A stretch of DNA of 36,578 nt from an uncultured Clostridia bacterium (GTDB lineage: Bacteria; Bacillota; Clostridia; Christensenellales; CAG-314), in assembly GCA_947589685.1 (NCBI GenBank), contig CANQCN010000011.1, positions 1 to 36,578 of the forward strand, given 5' to 3'. The notes under the pieces are model-generated. The model was not told where the DNA came from and did not search any database. It was given only the letters and a program-made list of their open reading frames with translations. Positions 24,352 to 31,707 of this stretch are shown here, in pieces. How positions within the stretch are numbered: position 1 is the first letter of the stretch; every line of letters starts with the position of its first letter. Made by a program: the position numbers and the translations under genes.

Positions 24352-25272
24352 ATGCCTTTGGTAAATACAAAACAAATGTTTGAAGACGCCTACCGAAATC
24401 ACTACGCCGTAGGCGCGTTCAATGTGGACAGCATTGCGATGATACAAGCGCTGCTCGCCGCAGCCGAGGACGTCGCCTCTCCCGTAATAATTTCCGTTTC
24501 CAAGGGCTCGCGCGCCTTTATGCACCCCGGCAACATCAAAGAGGCGATAGAGTGCGTAAGCAAGGATATTACCGTTCCCTTTGCCCTTCATCTCGACCAC
24601 GGCGACAGCTTTGCGCTGTGCAAGGACTGCATAGACGAGGGGTTCACCTCCGTGATGATGGATTGCGGCGACGACGTGAGCTTTGACGAACGCGTTCGTC
24701 TCACCAAAGAGGTGGCGGACTACGCGCACGATCACGGCGCGGCGGTGGAAGGCGAGTTGGGCGAATTGGGCGGCGAGCAAGGCGGATCGGGCAGCGGAGG
24801 CTACTCCGACCCCGACGCCGTTGCGGAGTTCGTGACGCGTTCGGGAGTGGACAGTCTTGCCATATCGGTGGGCACTTGCCACGGTATGCGCAAGCACGTT
24901 CGGTTGGAATTCGGCTTGTTGGAAGAGATGATGCGGCTTTTGCCCGACTTTCCCTTTGTGCTGCACGGTTCCAGCACCATCAACAACGAGTTTTTGGACG
25001 ACTTCAACGCTTACGGAGGGGACATTCACGGCGCAGTGGGCGTACCGGAGGAGCAATTGCGCAAGATAGTGCGGCTGGGCGTATGCAAGGTGAATATCGG
25101 CACCGATTTCCGTGTGGCGTATGTGTCGGCATTGCGCAAGTCTCTCGCGCTCAACCCCTCGCGCTTCGAACCGCGCACGTTTCTCGCACCCGCGCAAAAA
25201 GCTATCTACGAGCTTGCCCGTCACAAAATGGCGGACGTGTTCGACAGTAAAGATCACAAAATATTTCATTAA
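24352..25272 (+). CDS. Class II aldolase, divergent paralogue (fructose/tagatose-bisphosphate type)
   Basis: 306 residues. TIM-barrel, zinc-dependent aldolase. Zinc ligands are present: HLDHG, GTCHG, FVLHGSS. The phosphate-binding KVNIGTD is also present, and the catalytic acid lies in VEGELGELGG. It differs from its two neighbours where they read AHGAYKFKPGQKPQLRF: here the segment is the shorter CHGMRKHVRLEF. The loop after GELGELGGEQ is Gly/Ser-rich (GGSGSGGYSD). These changes surround the active site, so the sugar substrate is likely different. GGGGGAGG sits before the ATG, 18 bases after the SurE-like gene. Confidence 0.88.
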   Translation: MPLVNTKQMFEDAYRNHYAVGAFNVDSIAMIQALLAAAEDVASPVIISVSKGSRAFMHPGNIKEAIECVSKDITVPFALHLDHGDSFALCKDCIDEGFTSVMMDCGDDVSFDERVRLTKEVADYAHDHGAAVEGELGELGGEQGGSGSGGYSDPDAVAEFVTRSGVDSLAISVGTCHGMRKHVRLEFGLLEEMMRLLPDFPFVLHGSSTINNEFLDDFNAYGGDIHGAVGVPEEQLRKIVRLGVCKVNIGTDFRVAYVSALRKSLALNPSRFEPRTFLAPAQKAIYELARHKMADVFDSKDHKIFH

Positions 25273-25289
25273 ACAAGGAGAAGAAAATT

Positions 25290-26231
25290 ATGCCATTGGT
25301 AACTACTAAGGAAATGTTCAAGGACGCTTACGAAAAAGGCTACGCGATAGGCGCGTTCAATGTGGACAACGTCGACACGTTCAAAGCGGTCGTTCGCGCC
25401 GCGCAGGAAACAAATTCGCCCGTCATCGTGGCGGTGTCGTCAGGCGCGCTCAAATTTATCGGCAAGGAATACGTCCGCGCAATGGTGGACTGTGCGCTCA
25501 AAACCGCCGACGTGCCCATCGTGTTGCATTTGGATCACGGCAAATCCGTCGAGCTGTGCAAGGAATGCGTCGATTTGGGGTTCAGCTCCGTTATGATAGA
25601 CGCAAGCGCGTACGACTTCGAAACCAACATCGCCATGACCAAAGAGGTCGTTGAGTACGCTCACGCCCGCGGCGTTGTGGTGGAGAGCGAATTGGGCGCT
25701 ATCGCGGGTATCGAGGACGACGTGAACGTGGACGACAAGTACGGTCACTTCACTCACCCCGACGACGTGGTGGAATTTGTGTCCCGCACGGGTATCGACA
25801 GCCTTGCGATAGCCATCGGCACCGCGCACGGCGCTTACAAGTTCAAGCCCGGACAAAAACCGCAGCTCAGGTTCGATATTCTGGAAGAAATAGAGCAAAA
25901 GCTTCCCGGCTTCCCGCTGGTGTTGCACGGCGCTTCTTCTGTGCCGCAAGCGTCGCTTAAAGTTCTCAACAGCTACGGCGGCGCCATGCCCGAAGCGATC
26001 GGTATCCCGGAGGCAATGCTCAGCGAAGCGGCGCGTCACGCCGTATGCAAGATCAACGTGGGCACCGACCTTAGAGTGGCTTACGTTGGCGCAATGAGAA
26101 AGGCGCTTTGCGAAAGCCCCGAAAAGTTCGACTTGAAGGTGTTCATCACGCCCGCTATGGACGCGGTGTGCGAGCTGGTAAAAGACAAGATCACCAACGT
26201 GTTCGGCAGCGCCGGTCACGCTTTGAAGTAG
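25290..26231 (+). CDS. fba: Class II fructose-bisphosphate aldolase (tandem copy 2)
   Basis: 313 residues. Motifs: LHLDHGKS (zinc and catalytic Asp), VESELGAIAG (Glu), IGTAHGAYKF (zinc), VLHGASSVP (zinc and substrate), KINVGTDLR (phosphate). Splits fructose 1,6-bisphosphate to glyceraldehyde 3-phosphate and dihydroxyacetone phosphate, or a close relative. CAAGGAG precedes ATG 25290, 17 bases after the first aldolase. It is the same length as copy 3 without gaps, and over residues ~100-200 the two are almost identical at DNA level, while the N-terminal ~95 residues differ much more. Confidence 0.92.
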   Translation: MPLVTTKEMFKDAYEKGYAIGAFNVDNVDTFKAVVRAAQETNSPVIVAVSSGALKFIGKEYVRAMVDCALKTADVPIVLHLDHGKSVELCKECVDLGFSSVMIDASAYDFETNIAMTKEVVEYAHARGVVVESELGAIAGIEDDVNVDDKYGHFTHPDDVVEFVSRTGIDSLAIAIGTAHGAYKFKPGQKPQLRFDILEEIEQKLPGFPLVLHGASSVPQASLKVLNSYGGAMPEAIGIPEAMLSEAARHAVCKINVGTDLRVAYVGAMRKALCESPEKFDLKVFITPAMDAVCELVKDKITNVFGSAGHALK

Positions 26232-26242
26232 GAGGCGGCATT

Positions 26243-27184
26243 ATGGCATTGGTAACTACCAAGGATATGTTCAAAAGAGCTTACAGAGAGCATTTTTCGG
26301 TGGGAGCGTTCAACGTGGACAACCTCGAAACGTTTCAGGCTGTGGTGGAGGCGGCAAGCGAAACAAAGTCTCCCGTCATCATCGCCATTACCGAAAACGT
26401 TATCAAGTATTTCGGTATAGCTTATCTCCGCCACGCCGTTCAGGCGGCTGTGGAAACAAGCGGCGTAGAGCTGGCTTTGCATCTGGATCACGGCAAGTCG
26501 GTGGAGATATGCAAGTATTGCGCGGACAACGGCTTTACTTCCGTTATGATAGACGCAAGCGCGTACGACTTCGAAACCAACATCGCCATGACCAAGGAAG
26601 TCGTCGAGTACGCTCACGCCCGCGGCGTTGTGGTGGAGAGCGAATTGGGCGCTATTGCGGGTATCGAGGATGAAATGGACGTAAACGACAAGTACGGCAG
26701 GTTCACTCATCCCGACGACGTGGTGGAATTTGTTACGCGCACGGGTATCGACAGCCTTGCGATAGCTATCGGCACCGCGCACGGCGCTTACAAGTTCAAA
26801 CCGGGACAAAAACCGCAGCTGAGATTTGACATTTTGGACGAAATCGAAGAAAAATTGCCTGAGTTTCCGCTGGTGCTGCACGGTTCGTCATCCGTGCCGA
26901 AGTCCCGATTGGAGTTGGTAAATCAATACGGCGGACAGATGAAAGAGGCTATCGGCATACCCGAATCGATGCTCAACGAAGCGTCTCATCACGCCGTGTG
27001 CAAGATCAACGTGGGCACCGATTTGCGCGTGACCTTTACGGGCGAGATACGCAAGTTCTTCTATACGCAGCCGCAGGAGTTCGAAATACGCAAATACACG
27101 ACTCCCGCCCGCGCCGCCGTCAAGGAAATGGTAAAGGAAAAAATGGAAAAAGTGTTTGAATCGGCAGGTCACGCCGCAATGTAG
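26243..27184 (+). CDS. fba: Class II fructose-bisphosphate aldolase (tandem copy 3)
   Basis: 313 residues, ATG 26243 behind GGAGG, 11 bases after copy 2. The open frame continues upstream but only inside copy 2. All active-site segments of copy 2 are kept (LHLDHGKS, VESELGAIAG, IGTAHGAYKF, VLHGSSSVP, KINVGTDLR). The N-terminus is MALVTTKDMFKRAYREHFSVGAFNVDN. Differences from copy 2 cluster in residues 45-95 and in the C-terminal 60. It is the last gene of the operon, followed by a strong terminator. Why three aldolases are co-expressed is unclear: different sugars, hetero-oligomers or dosage are all possible. Confidence 0.92.
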   Translation: MALVTTKDMFKRAYREHFSVGAFNVDNLETFQAVVEAASETKSPVIIAITENVIKYFGIAYLRHAVQAAVETSGVELALHLDHGKSVEICKYCADNGFTSVMIDASAYDFETNIAMTKEVVEYAHARGVVVESELGAIAGIEDEMDVNDKYGRFTHPDDVVEFVTRTGIDSLAIAIGTAHGAYKFKPGQKPQLRFDILDEIEEKLPEFPLVLHGSSSVPKSRLELVNQYGGQMKEAIGIPESMLNEASHHAVCKINVGTDLRVTFTGEIRKFFYTQPQEFEIRKYTTPARAAVKEMVKEKMEKVFESAGHAAM

Positions 27185-27209
27185 CGACGCTGATCGATTC
27201 TCCTCTGTA

Positions 27210-27242
27210 AATGCGGCAGCTCTCAGTAGCTGCCGCATTTTT
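27210..27242 (+). terminator. Terminator of the ABC transporter-aldolase operon
   Basis: AATGCGGCAGCT (27210-27221) pairs with AGCTGCCGCATT (27228-27239), then a T-run. Very stable. Confidence 0.92.
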
Positions 27243-27566
27243 CGGTTTTTGGCAAAGTTGGGATATGCGGTAAGTAGCAGCGCTAAACCTGCTTTTCTTG
27301 CCCCGTCGTACATTGTTTTGCATGGGGGTGGGGACATACTCGCTTCGGGTAGAACAATGACTAACATATTTTAATATTATTACATATCACGCCGCACAAT
27401 TTGGTAAAGACAAAAACCACTTTGTGCGGCGTTCCTCGTTGCAGATTATTATGAGTCGTATCGCATTCGTTCTTTGTAGAATTGGGGTATTGTTTGAAGC
27501 TTAGTCGCTTGTGCGGATACAATTTGCGACGGATCGCCAAGGACGGCGCGGTTTGACATTTGACGC
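27243..27566. repeat. Intergenic region with a copy of the palindromic core (27389-27450)
   Basis: No gene. ACGCCGCACAA...TTGTGCGGCGT forms a long hairpin, and the 62 bases 27389-27450 match 35989-36050 with a single change (C27435 against T). The 17-bp outer inverted repeats of that other copy are absent. The rest of the interval shows nothing I can name. Confidence 0.8.
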
Positions 27567-27600
27567 AACAGTTGACTGTTCGTTTTTTTTGCGTTATAAT
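27567..27600 (+). promoter_or_regulatory. Promoter of tRNA-Arg with an overlapping palindrome
   Basis: TTGACT (27572-27577), 17-bp spacer, TATAAT (27595-27600). The -35 hexamer is embedded in AACAGTTGACTGTT (27567-27580), a perfect 6+6 inverted repeat that could be an operator. Confidence 0.75.
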
Positions 27601-27839
27601 GTGTTCGTGTCGTCGCGGCAAAGCGAGTAAAAACACGTCCGCGGCAAAACGAAAACGACTGTATTGTTCTTCAAATCGTTTTATTCGACATCAATGCGCA
27701 ATACAGCAACAAAATGCGCTTTTCGGGGCAGTTTTAGCGGGCAAAACGCCTCGCCGCAAACGAAATTACATCTTTTTTACACCCGCGCAGATATTTCTCG
27801 ATTTTTCGGACGCGAGAATTATCTCCCGAAATCGAATAT
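27601..27839 (+). other. Long leader before tRNA-Arg, unassigned
   Basis: About 230 bases separate the predicted transcription start from the tRNA. A 61-codon open frame (27664-27849) runs into the tRNA and resembles nothing. No known RNA family is recognisable. It may be a processed 5' leader or an unrecognised small RNA. Confidence 0.35.
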
Positions 27840-27914
27840 GGATCCGTAATTAAATGGATATAATACCTCCCTCCTAAGGAGGCTTTGTGGGTTCGATTCC
27901 CGCCGGGTCTACCA
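27840..27914 (+). tRNA. tRNA-Arg (CCT anticodon)
   Basis: 75 bases. Acceptor GGATCCG/CGGGTCT has two G-U pairs. The D-arm is ATTA/TAAT, the anticodon stem CCTCC/GGAGG with loop CTCCTAA gives anticodon CCT, and the T-arm GTGGG/CCCGC has loop TTCGATT. CCA is encoded. It decodes AGG. Confidence 0.95.
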
Positions 27915-27915
27915 A

Positions 27916-27948
27916 AAAACGCAAAGAGTATGCGCTCTTTGCGTTTTT
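27916..27948. terminator. Bidirectional terminator between tRNA-Arg and the MgtC-family gene
   Basis: AAAACGCAAAGAG (27916-27928) pairs with CTCTTTGCGTTTT (27935-27947). T-runs lie on both strands, so it can end the tRNA transcript and the minus-strand gene that stops at 28083. Confidence 0.9.
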
Positions 27949-28082
27949 GTTGCGTAATTAAATTATTGTTAGTACTGCCGTTGGCGCGAAAGCGCTTTTG
28001 CTCGGTCGCAAACGTAAGCGATATTGCCGCAAATCGTGCAGCAGTGCGACTTTGCGGCGGCGTTTTGATTTGGCGAACGGGG

Positions 28083-28826
28083 TCAAATATCTTCCATGCG
28101 CTCGATGGACATCACGTCAGGGTGCGAGCTCATCAACTGACACAGCTCGTTGGCAAAAAAGTTTTGCTTGGTGTAAATCACCGCCTCGGCTATCATTTGT
28201 TCGCCGTCTTTGGTTATCTTGAAGCGGTGAAAGCTGTCGCTGTCAAAGTGCTTGATGAGAAAGTTTTTTGTTTCGTCGCTGTAAACGAATTTTACAAACA
28301 GCATGTGCTTGCGGCTTTTGCGCAAAACCACCTTGCTGTGCAAAAACATCTGTATGCCGAGTATTATCGCGGTGGAGGCAACGGCTACGATGGGCATTCC
28401 CGCGCCCACAGCCATGCCGATAGCGGCTGTCGCCCATATTCCGGCAGCGGTGGTGAGTCCGCGCAGATTTTCTCTGCGGAAGAATATCACGCCCGCGCCG
28501 AGGAAGGAAATACCGGATACCACTTGCGCCGCGATACGTTCGCCGTCGCCGATGTCGCGCATAGCCATAGACACCATGGTAAACAGCGCCGCAGCGCACC
28601 CCACTATGAAGTGCGTCGCCATGCCCGCTTCCTTTTGACGGCGATTGCGTTCTATTCCGATGATGATACCCAGCGCGCCCGCGATCAAAACGCGCAGTAT
28701 AAATATAAGTTGGACTTCCCAACCGGTGTATGCCGGCTCTCCAAGCTCGTGTCCGAAAAATATTCCGAACAGTTTGTTGTCCTGTAATTCTTGATAGGAC
28801 TGTGCAAATGCCAACAATAAATTCAT
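28083..28826 (-). CDS. MgtC/SapB family membrane protein
   Basis: 247 residues. The MgtC domain starts near residue 38 with RVLIAGALGIIIGIERNRRQKEAGMATH, the family signature with conserved Glu and Arg. It continues through VSGISFLGAGVIF and LTTAAGIWATAAIGMAVGAG, giving four to five helices. Residues ~165-247 form a soluble ACT-like tail, as in longer MgtC proteins. In pathogens MgtC affects magnesium adaptation and inhibits the F-type ATPase; in commensals the role is unclear. The N-terminal ~30 residues (SYQELQDNKLFGIFFGHELGE) are an extra hydrophilic piece before the domain. AAAGAGG precedes the ATG. The gene stands alone between its promoter and a bidirectional terminator. Confidence 0.92.
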   Translation of the reverse strand: MNLLLAFAQSYQELQDNKLFGIFFGHELGEPAYTGWEVQLIFILRVLIAGALGIIIGIERNRRQKEAGMATHFIVGCAAALFTMVSMAMRDIGDGERIAAQVVSGISFLGAGVIFFRRENLRGLTTAAGIWATAAIGMAVGAGMPIVAVASTAIILGIQMFLHSKVVLRKSRKHMLFVKFVYSDETKNFLIKHFDSDSFHRFKITKDGEQMIAEAVIYTKQNFFANELCQLMSSHPDVMSIERMEDI

Positions 28827-28858
28827 AGTGTTGAGCCTCTTTCAATGTTTGTCAATGT

Positions 28859-28887
28859 ATTCTATCACAAATGTTATGCAATTTCAA
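28859..28887 (-). promoter_or_regulatory. Promoter of the MgtC-family gene
   Basis: On the minus strand: TTGAAA (28887-28882), 17-bp spacer, TAGAAT (28864-28859). The leader is only about 25 bases, so no long Mg-sensing leader is present. Confidence 0.78.
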
Positions 28888-28969
28888 TAGCAAACGACAA
28901 ATTTTTTGCCGTAATTGTAAAAAAATCTGCCGTCAATATGCTGCGTCGGTAAAAAACGGCGTTTCAAAT

Positions 28970-28998
28970 CAAAAACGGCAGAGTTTTTGTCCTGCCGT
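28970..28998 (-). terminator. Terminator of the dnaD-dnaI operon
   Basis: On the minus strand ACGGCAG (28998-28992) pairs with CTGCCGT (28981-28975), followed by a T-run. It lies ~160 bases past the loader's stop. Those 160 bases (28999-29160) contain a TTG-initiated open frame that runs through the hairpin, and nothing convincing. Confidence 0.75.
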
Positions 28999-29160
28999 CG
29001 TTCTCAAACGTCCGTCCGTTTGCCGTTTCATTTCTCCCGACGCGCGTCGATCGCTTCGGTATTGTGTGTGCAAACGCTTCTTTTGTACCGAGGGTTTTCG
29101 TTTTGGAAAACCGTAGCGTTGTTACGTTTCGCTGTCCGCCGCGATTTTTGTCGGGCAAAG

Positions 29161-30072
29161 TCAAACGGGTCGATTTTTTGCAAGCCGTTTGTCGTCGCCC
29201 GCCAACTTCGCGATAAACGTGCGGCTTTGATCCAGCAAGCGAGAGACAATGCGTTCGTCGTATCTGTCTTGTATATCTTTAAGCTGCAAGTTGGTCGTAA
29301 AGAAAATCTGCTTGCGCGCAAGCATTCGCTCGTTCAGCACGTTGAAAAGGAAGTTGGCGGTGACGTTGTTTACAAGCCGCTCGGTGCCCAGATCGTCTAT
29401 CAACAGCAGATCCGTATCTATCAAGTTTTCCAACAGAGCGGACGAGGCATCCTGCCCGTCGAGGTAAGCGGCGAGAAAATCCGCGTTCAGCGAATAGGCG
29501 GTAACGAACAACACGCTTTTGCCGCATTGCGCCGCGTAATTGGCGGCGGCGGAAAGCAAATAGGTTTTGCCCGTGCCCACTTGTCCCGTCAGCAGTATGT
29601 TTTTGTCACCCAGGTCGCAAATTTGCTTTACTTTTTTGTATACGGCAAGGTTATGCTTGTCCGTTTCGGAGCTGTTTTCAAAGGTGAAATCCTTGTCGGG
29701 TATGTTGCTGCCTGCAATGATGAGACGACGCAATTCCGTTTGCAGACAATTGCACATTTTGCCGTCGACGTATCCCGTGTCGTTGCACAGCTTACAGCTG
29801 TATCGCGGCGTAAGCTCGCTTGGCTTCACGCCCGATTTTTTCAGCAGCTCCGACAGTTGTTTTTCCAAAGCGGCAACGGTGTTTTTCAACGCTGTTGCGT
29901 CGCCGTATCCCATCGCAAGGTCCACCTGCGCCGAGCGCAGCCGTTGTTCGGCAAGGCGCCATTCGTCGTTTTGACGTAGTTGCTCCAATACCCGTTCCCT
30001 TTGTTCTTCGGCGGCATAACGGCGGCTGTCCACTATGCGTTTGGCTTGCTGCAAAAGTTGTCGCTTGTTCAT
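29161..30072 (-). CDS. dnaI: DnaI/DnaC-type replicative helicase loader
   Basis: 303 residues. Loads the DnaB-type helicase ring at the origin or at restarted forks. The N-terminal helical part (1-85) is followed by a zinc-binding-like cluster C93, C96, C107, C109 (CKLCNDTGYVDGKMCNC), a feature of Clostridia-type loaders. The AAA+ core has Walker A GQVGTGKT (163-170), Walker B LLLIDDLG, sensor I FFTTNL and the arginine finger in DERIVSRLL. IstB transposition proteins share this core, but the N-terminal domain, zinc cluster and DnaD-family neighbour decide for a loader. Its ATG overlaps the stop of the DnaD-domain gene by one base, so the two primosome proteins are made together. Confidence 0.92.
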   Translation of the reverse strand: MNKRQLLQQAKRIVDSRRYAAEEQRERVLEQLRQNDEWRLAEQRLRSAQVDLAMGYGDATALKNTVAALEKQLSELLKKSGVKPSELTPRYSCKLCNDTGYVDGKMCNCLQTELRRLIIAGSNIPDKDFTFENSSETDKHNLAVYKKVKQICDLGDKNILLTGQVGTGKTYLLSAAANYAAQCGKSVLFVTAYSLNADFLAAYLDGQDASSALLENLIDTDLLLIDDLGTERLVNNVTANFLFNVLNERMLARKQIFFTTNLQLKDIQDRYDERIVSRLLDQSRTFIAKLAGDDKRLAKNRPV

Positions 30073-31520
30073 CAGTCCTCCTCATCCAGCGCGGAAAACA
30101 GCGCGTTTATTTCCTCGTCCGTATATTTTCTGCGTTCTATCACCGTGCCGCCCACAAATGCGGCGGACGTGGCTGCGACGCTTGACGCAACGTTCGGCGA
30201 AATTTGTTTTGCTTGTTCCACCGTGGCGACGCCTCGTTGCTTCCAATCGGACAGCACTCGGTTTACGTACGCCATAGGAGAGCGCGTGCCCGCCGCCGAC
30301 TGCGCCGCGTATTCGATCAATTCGTGATCCAGCCGCCAGGATTCCGTCCAGGTTTTGTAGAGCAGTCTGTCGTTTGCGGTGGTGCGTCTGTCCAATCCGC
30401 AAGCGGCAAGCACGGTTTGTATTTTTTCGTCGGTATAGGCAAGCCGCGAAAGGTAGTCGTCCAATGCGTCAAGGCTGACAACGCCGTTTTTGTACAGCTT
30501 GTCCATTATCGACGCAACGCCGCCAAGGGTGCGTATGCCGCTTTTGAAACAATATTTTGCCACAGCCATCACGGTGCCGTCGTCATAACCGCGTCTGAGC
30601 CAGGGCACAACGTATTCTTCCACAACGGAGTCGAGGCTTTGGTAATACACCCCGATGGCTTTGGTGAGTCCCTTTGCCAGCTCGTACAGACGCGTTTTTT
30701 CCTCGTCGTAATCTTCTATTTCCTTTGCGGAAAGCGCCCCCTTGCCGTAGTACTCCGACAGCTTTGCGTCCAATCGCGTCATTCCGCCCGTTTTGCAGGT
30801 TTTGGCAACGGCAAGTATCGTATCGAGGGCAAAACCGTAATCTTTTGTCCATTTTTCGTAGTTGACGCGGTCGGCGTAGTCTATGTTGCGGTTGGCGGAC
30901 ATGGCTTTCAGCACAAGTTTCAGATCGTCGTCGTATTTTTGCTGTTTGCTCAGGTTCTCCGTAACGGCGGCGAGGGTGGTGGCGCCCTTTACGAGCTGGT
31001 TGCGCGCAACGGTCAGTATGTACCGATAGGAAATATTGTTTCCTTTCAGTTCAACGCAGTATTTTGCGACGTACACCAACGCGTCGGGCGCGAAAGTGGT
31101 CTCTTCGAGAAAGGTATAGTACTCGTTGTATTCGTTTACCGTCAACATTCTGCCCTCTATCGCCGCCTGCATTTGTTTGGAAAACTTTGCGTATTTGGAC
31201 GGCTTGATCTTTTTGAGGGAGGAATTGCCGCCTATATTGTGGTAAAGCACCTGCACGGGAGAGGAATTGAGTACCGTCACAAGTCCCAGCTCCTCCCAAT
31301 AGCGATAAGCGTCTATCACTTCTTCGGGAGAAATATTCAGTTTTTCGGCAATCGTTTCGCGGGAATTGTCGTCGCCCTCGCTGCCCGCCAACGTAAGACC
31401 GAGCAGATACACCGCCGAGCGTATATCCGGCGCGTCGGGCATAAAATTGACAAAAAACTTGTTTTCGACCGCGGTATAACCGGCGTCTACAAACTGTTTT
31501 TCTTTGATACAAAATGCCAT
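30072..31520 (-). CDS. DnaD-domain primosome protein
   Basis: 482 residues, start at ATG 31520 behind AAGAGGTAA; an upstream extension of the frame lacks a ribosome site. The first ~110 residues look like a winged helix (NSRETIAEKLNISPEEVIDAYRYWEELGLV). The rest contains repeated helical units of the DnaB_2/DnaD type: LDTILAVAKTC, DDGTVMAVAKYCF and YTDEKIQTVLAACG, then MAYVNRVLSDWKQRGVATVEQA, which carries the YxxxI/L-W-like end motif. The C-terminal segment RRKYTDEEINALFSALDEED is typical. It acts in primosome assembly with the helicase loader. It is longer than B. subtilis DnaD (232) and nearer DnaB (472). Confidence 0.88.
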   Translation of the reverse strand: MAFCIKEKQFVDAGYTAVENKFFVNFMPDAPDIRSAVYLLGLTLAGSEGDDNSRETIAEKLNISPEEVIDAYRYWEELGLVTVLNSSPVQVLYHNIGGNSSLKKIKPSKYAKFSKQMQAAIEGRMLTVNEYNEYYTFLEETTFAPDALVYVAKYCVELKGNNISYRYILTVARNQLVKGATTLAAVTENLSKQQKYDDDLKLVLKAMSANRNIDYADRVNYEKWTKDYGFALDTILAVAKTCKTGGMTRLDAKLSEYYGKGALSAKEIEDYDEEKTRLYELAKGLTKAIGVYYQSLDSVVEEYVVPWLRRGYDDGTVMAVAKYCFKSGIRTLGGVASIMDKLYKNGVVSLDALDDYLSRLAYTDEKIQTVLAACGLDRRTTANDRLLYKTWTESWRLDHELIEYAAQSAAGTRSPMAYVNRVLSDWKQRGVATVEQAKQISPNVASSVAATSAAFVGGTVIERRKYTDEEINALFSALDEED

Positions 31521-31545
31521 ATTTACCTCTTTTGTCGAGAAAGTC

Positions 31546-31574
31546 TTGATTATTTTCGCTTTATGCTCTATAAT
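31546..31574 (+). promoter_or_regulatory. Promoter of the SMC-like gene
   Basis: TTGATT (31546-31551), 17-bp spacer, TATAAT (31569-31574). Predicted start is near 31581, leaving a leader of ~127 bases that crosses the oppositely directed promoter at 31634-31662. Confidence 0.78.
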
Positions 31575-31633
31575 GATAAATAAGCTACAATGCCCGAATA
31601 TCGGTTTGTGACGGACAGGGCGCATCATTTGTT

Positions 31634-31662
31634 ATTTTAACACAAAACGCCGCCGCAATCAA
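31634..31662 (-). promoter_or_regulatory. Promoter of the DnaD-domain/dnaI operon
   Basis: On the minus strand: TTGATT (31662-31657), 17-bp spacer, TGtTAAAAT with the -10 hexamer at 31639-31634. Predicted start is near 31627. Transcription must cross the SMC-like promoter at 31546-31574, so the two leaders overlap antisense over about 31581-31627. Confidence 0.78.
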
Positions 31663-31707
31663 CAGATTTCCCGATAAAACTCGAAAGCATTGAGCAAGAG
31701 GTTTCCG

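Noticed and set aside
27664..27849. 61-codon frame before tRNA-Arg
   Set aside because: It ends inside the tRNA and lacks a ribosome binding site.
28964..29164. TTG-start 66-codon frame after the helicase loader
   Set aside because: It overlaps the loader's stop but has no family resemblance, and it runs through the operon terminator hairpin.
29161..30072. IstB-type transposition ATPase
   Set aside because: A DnaD-family gene overlaps it and it has an N-terminal zinc cluster; no IstA transposase or insertion-sequence ends are present.
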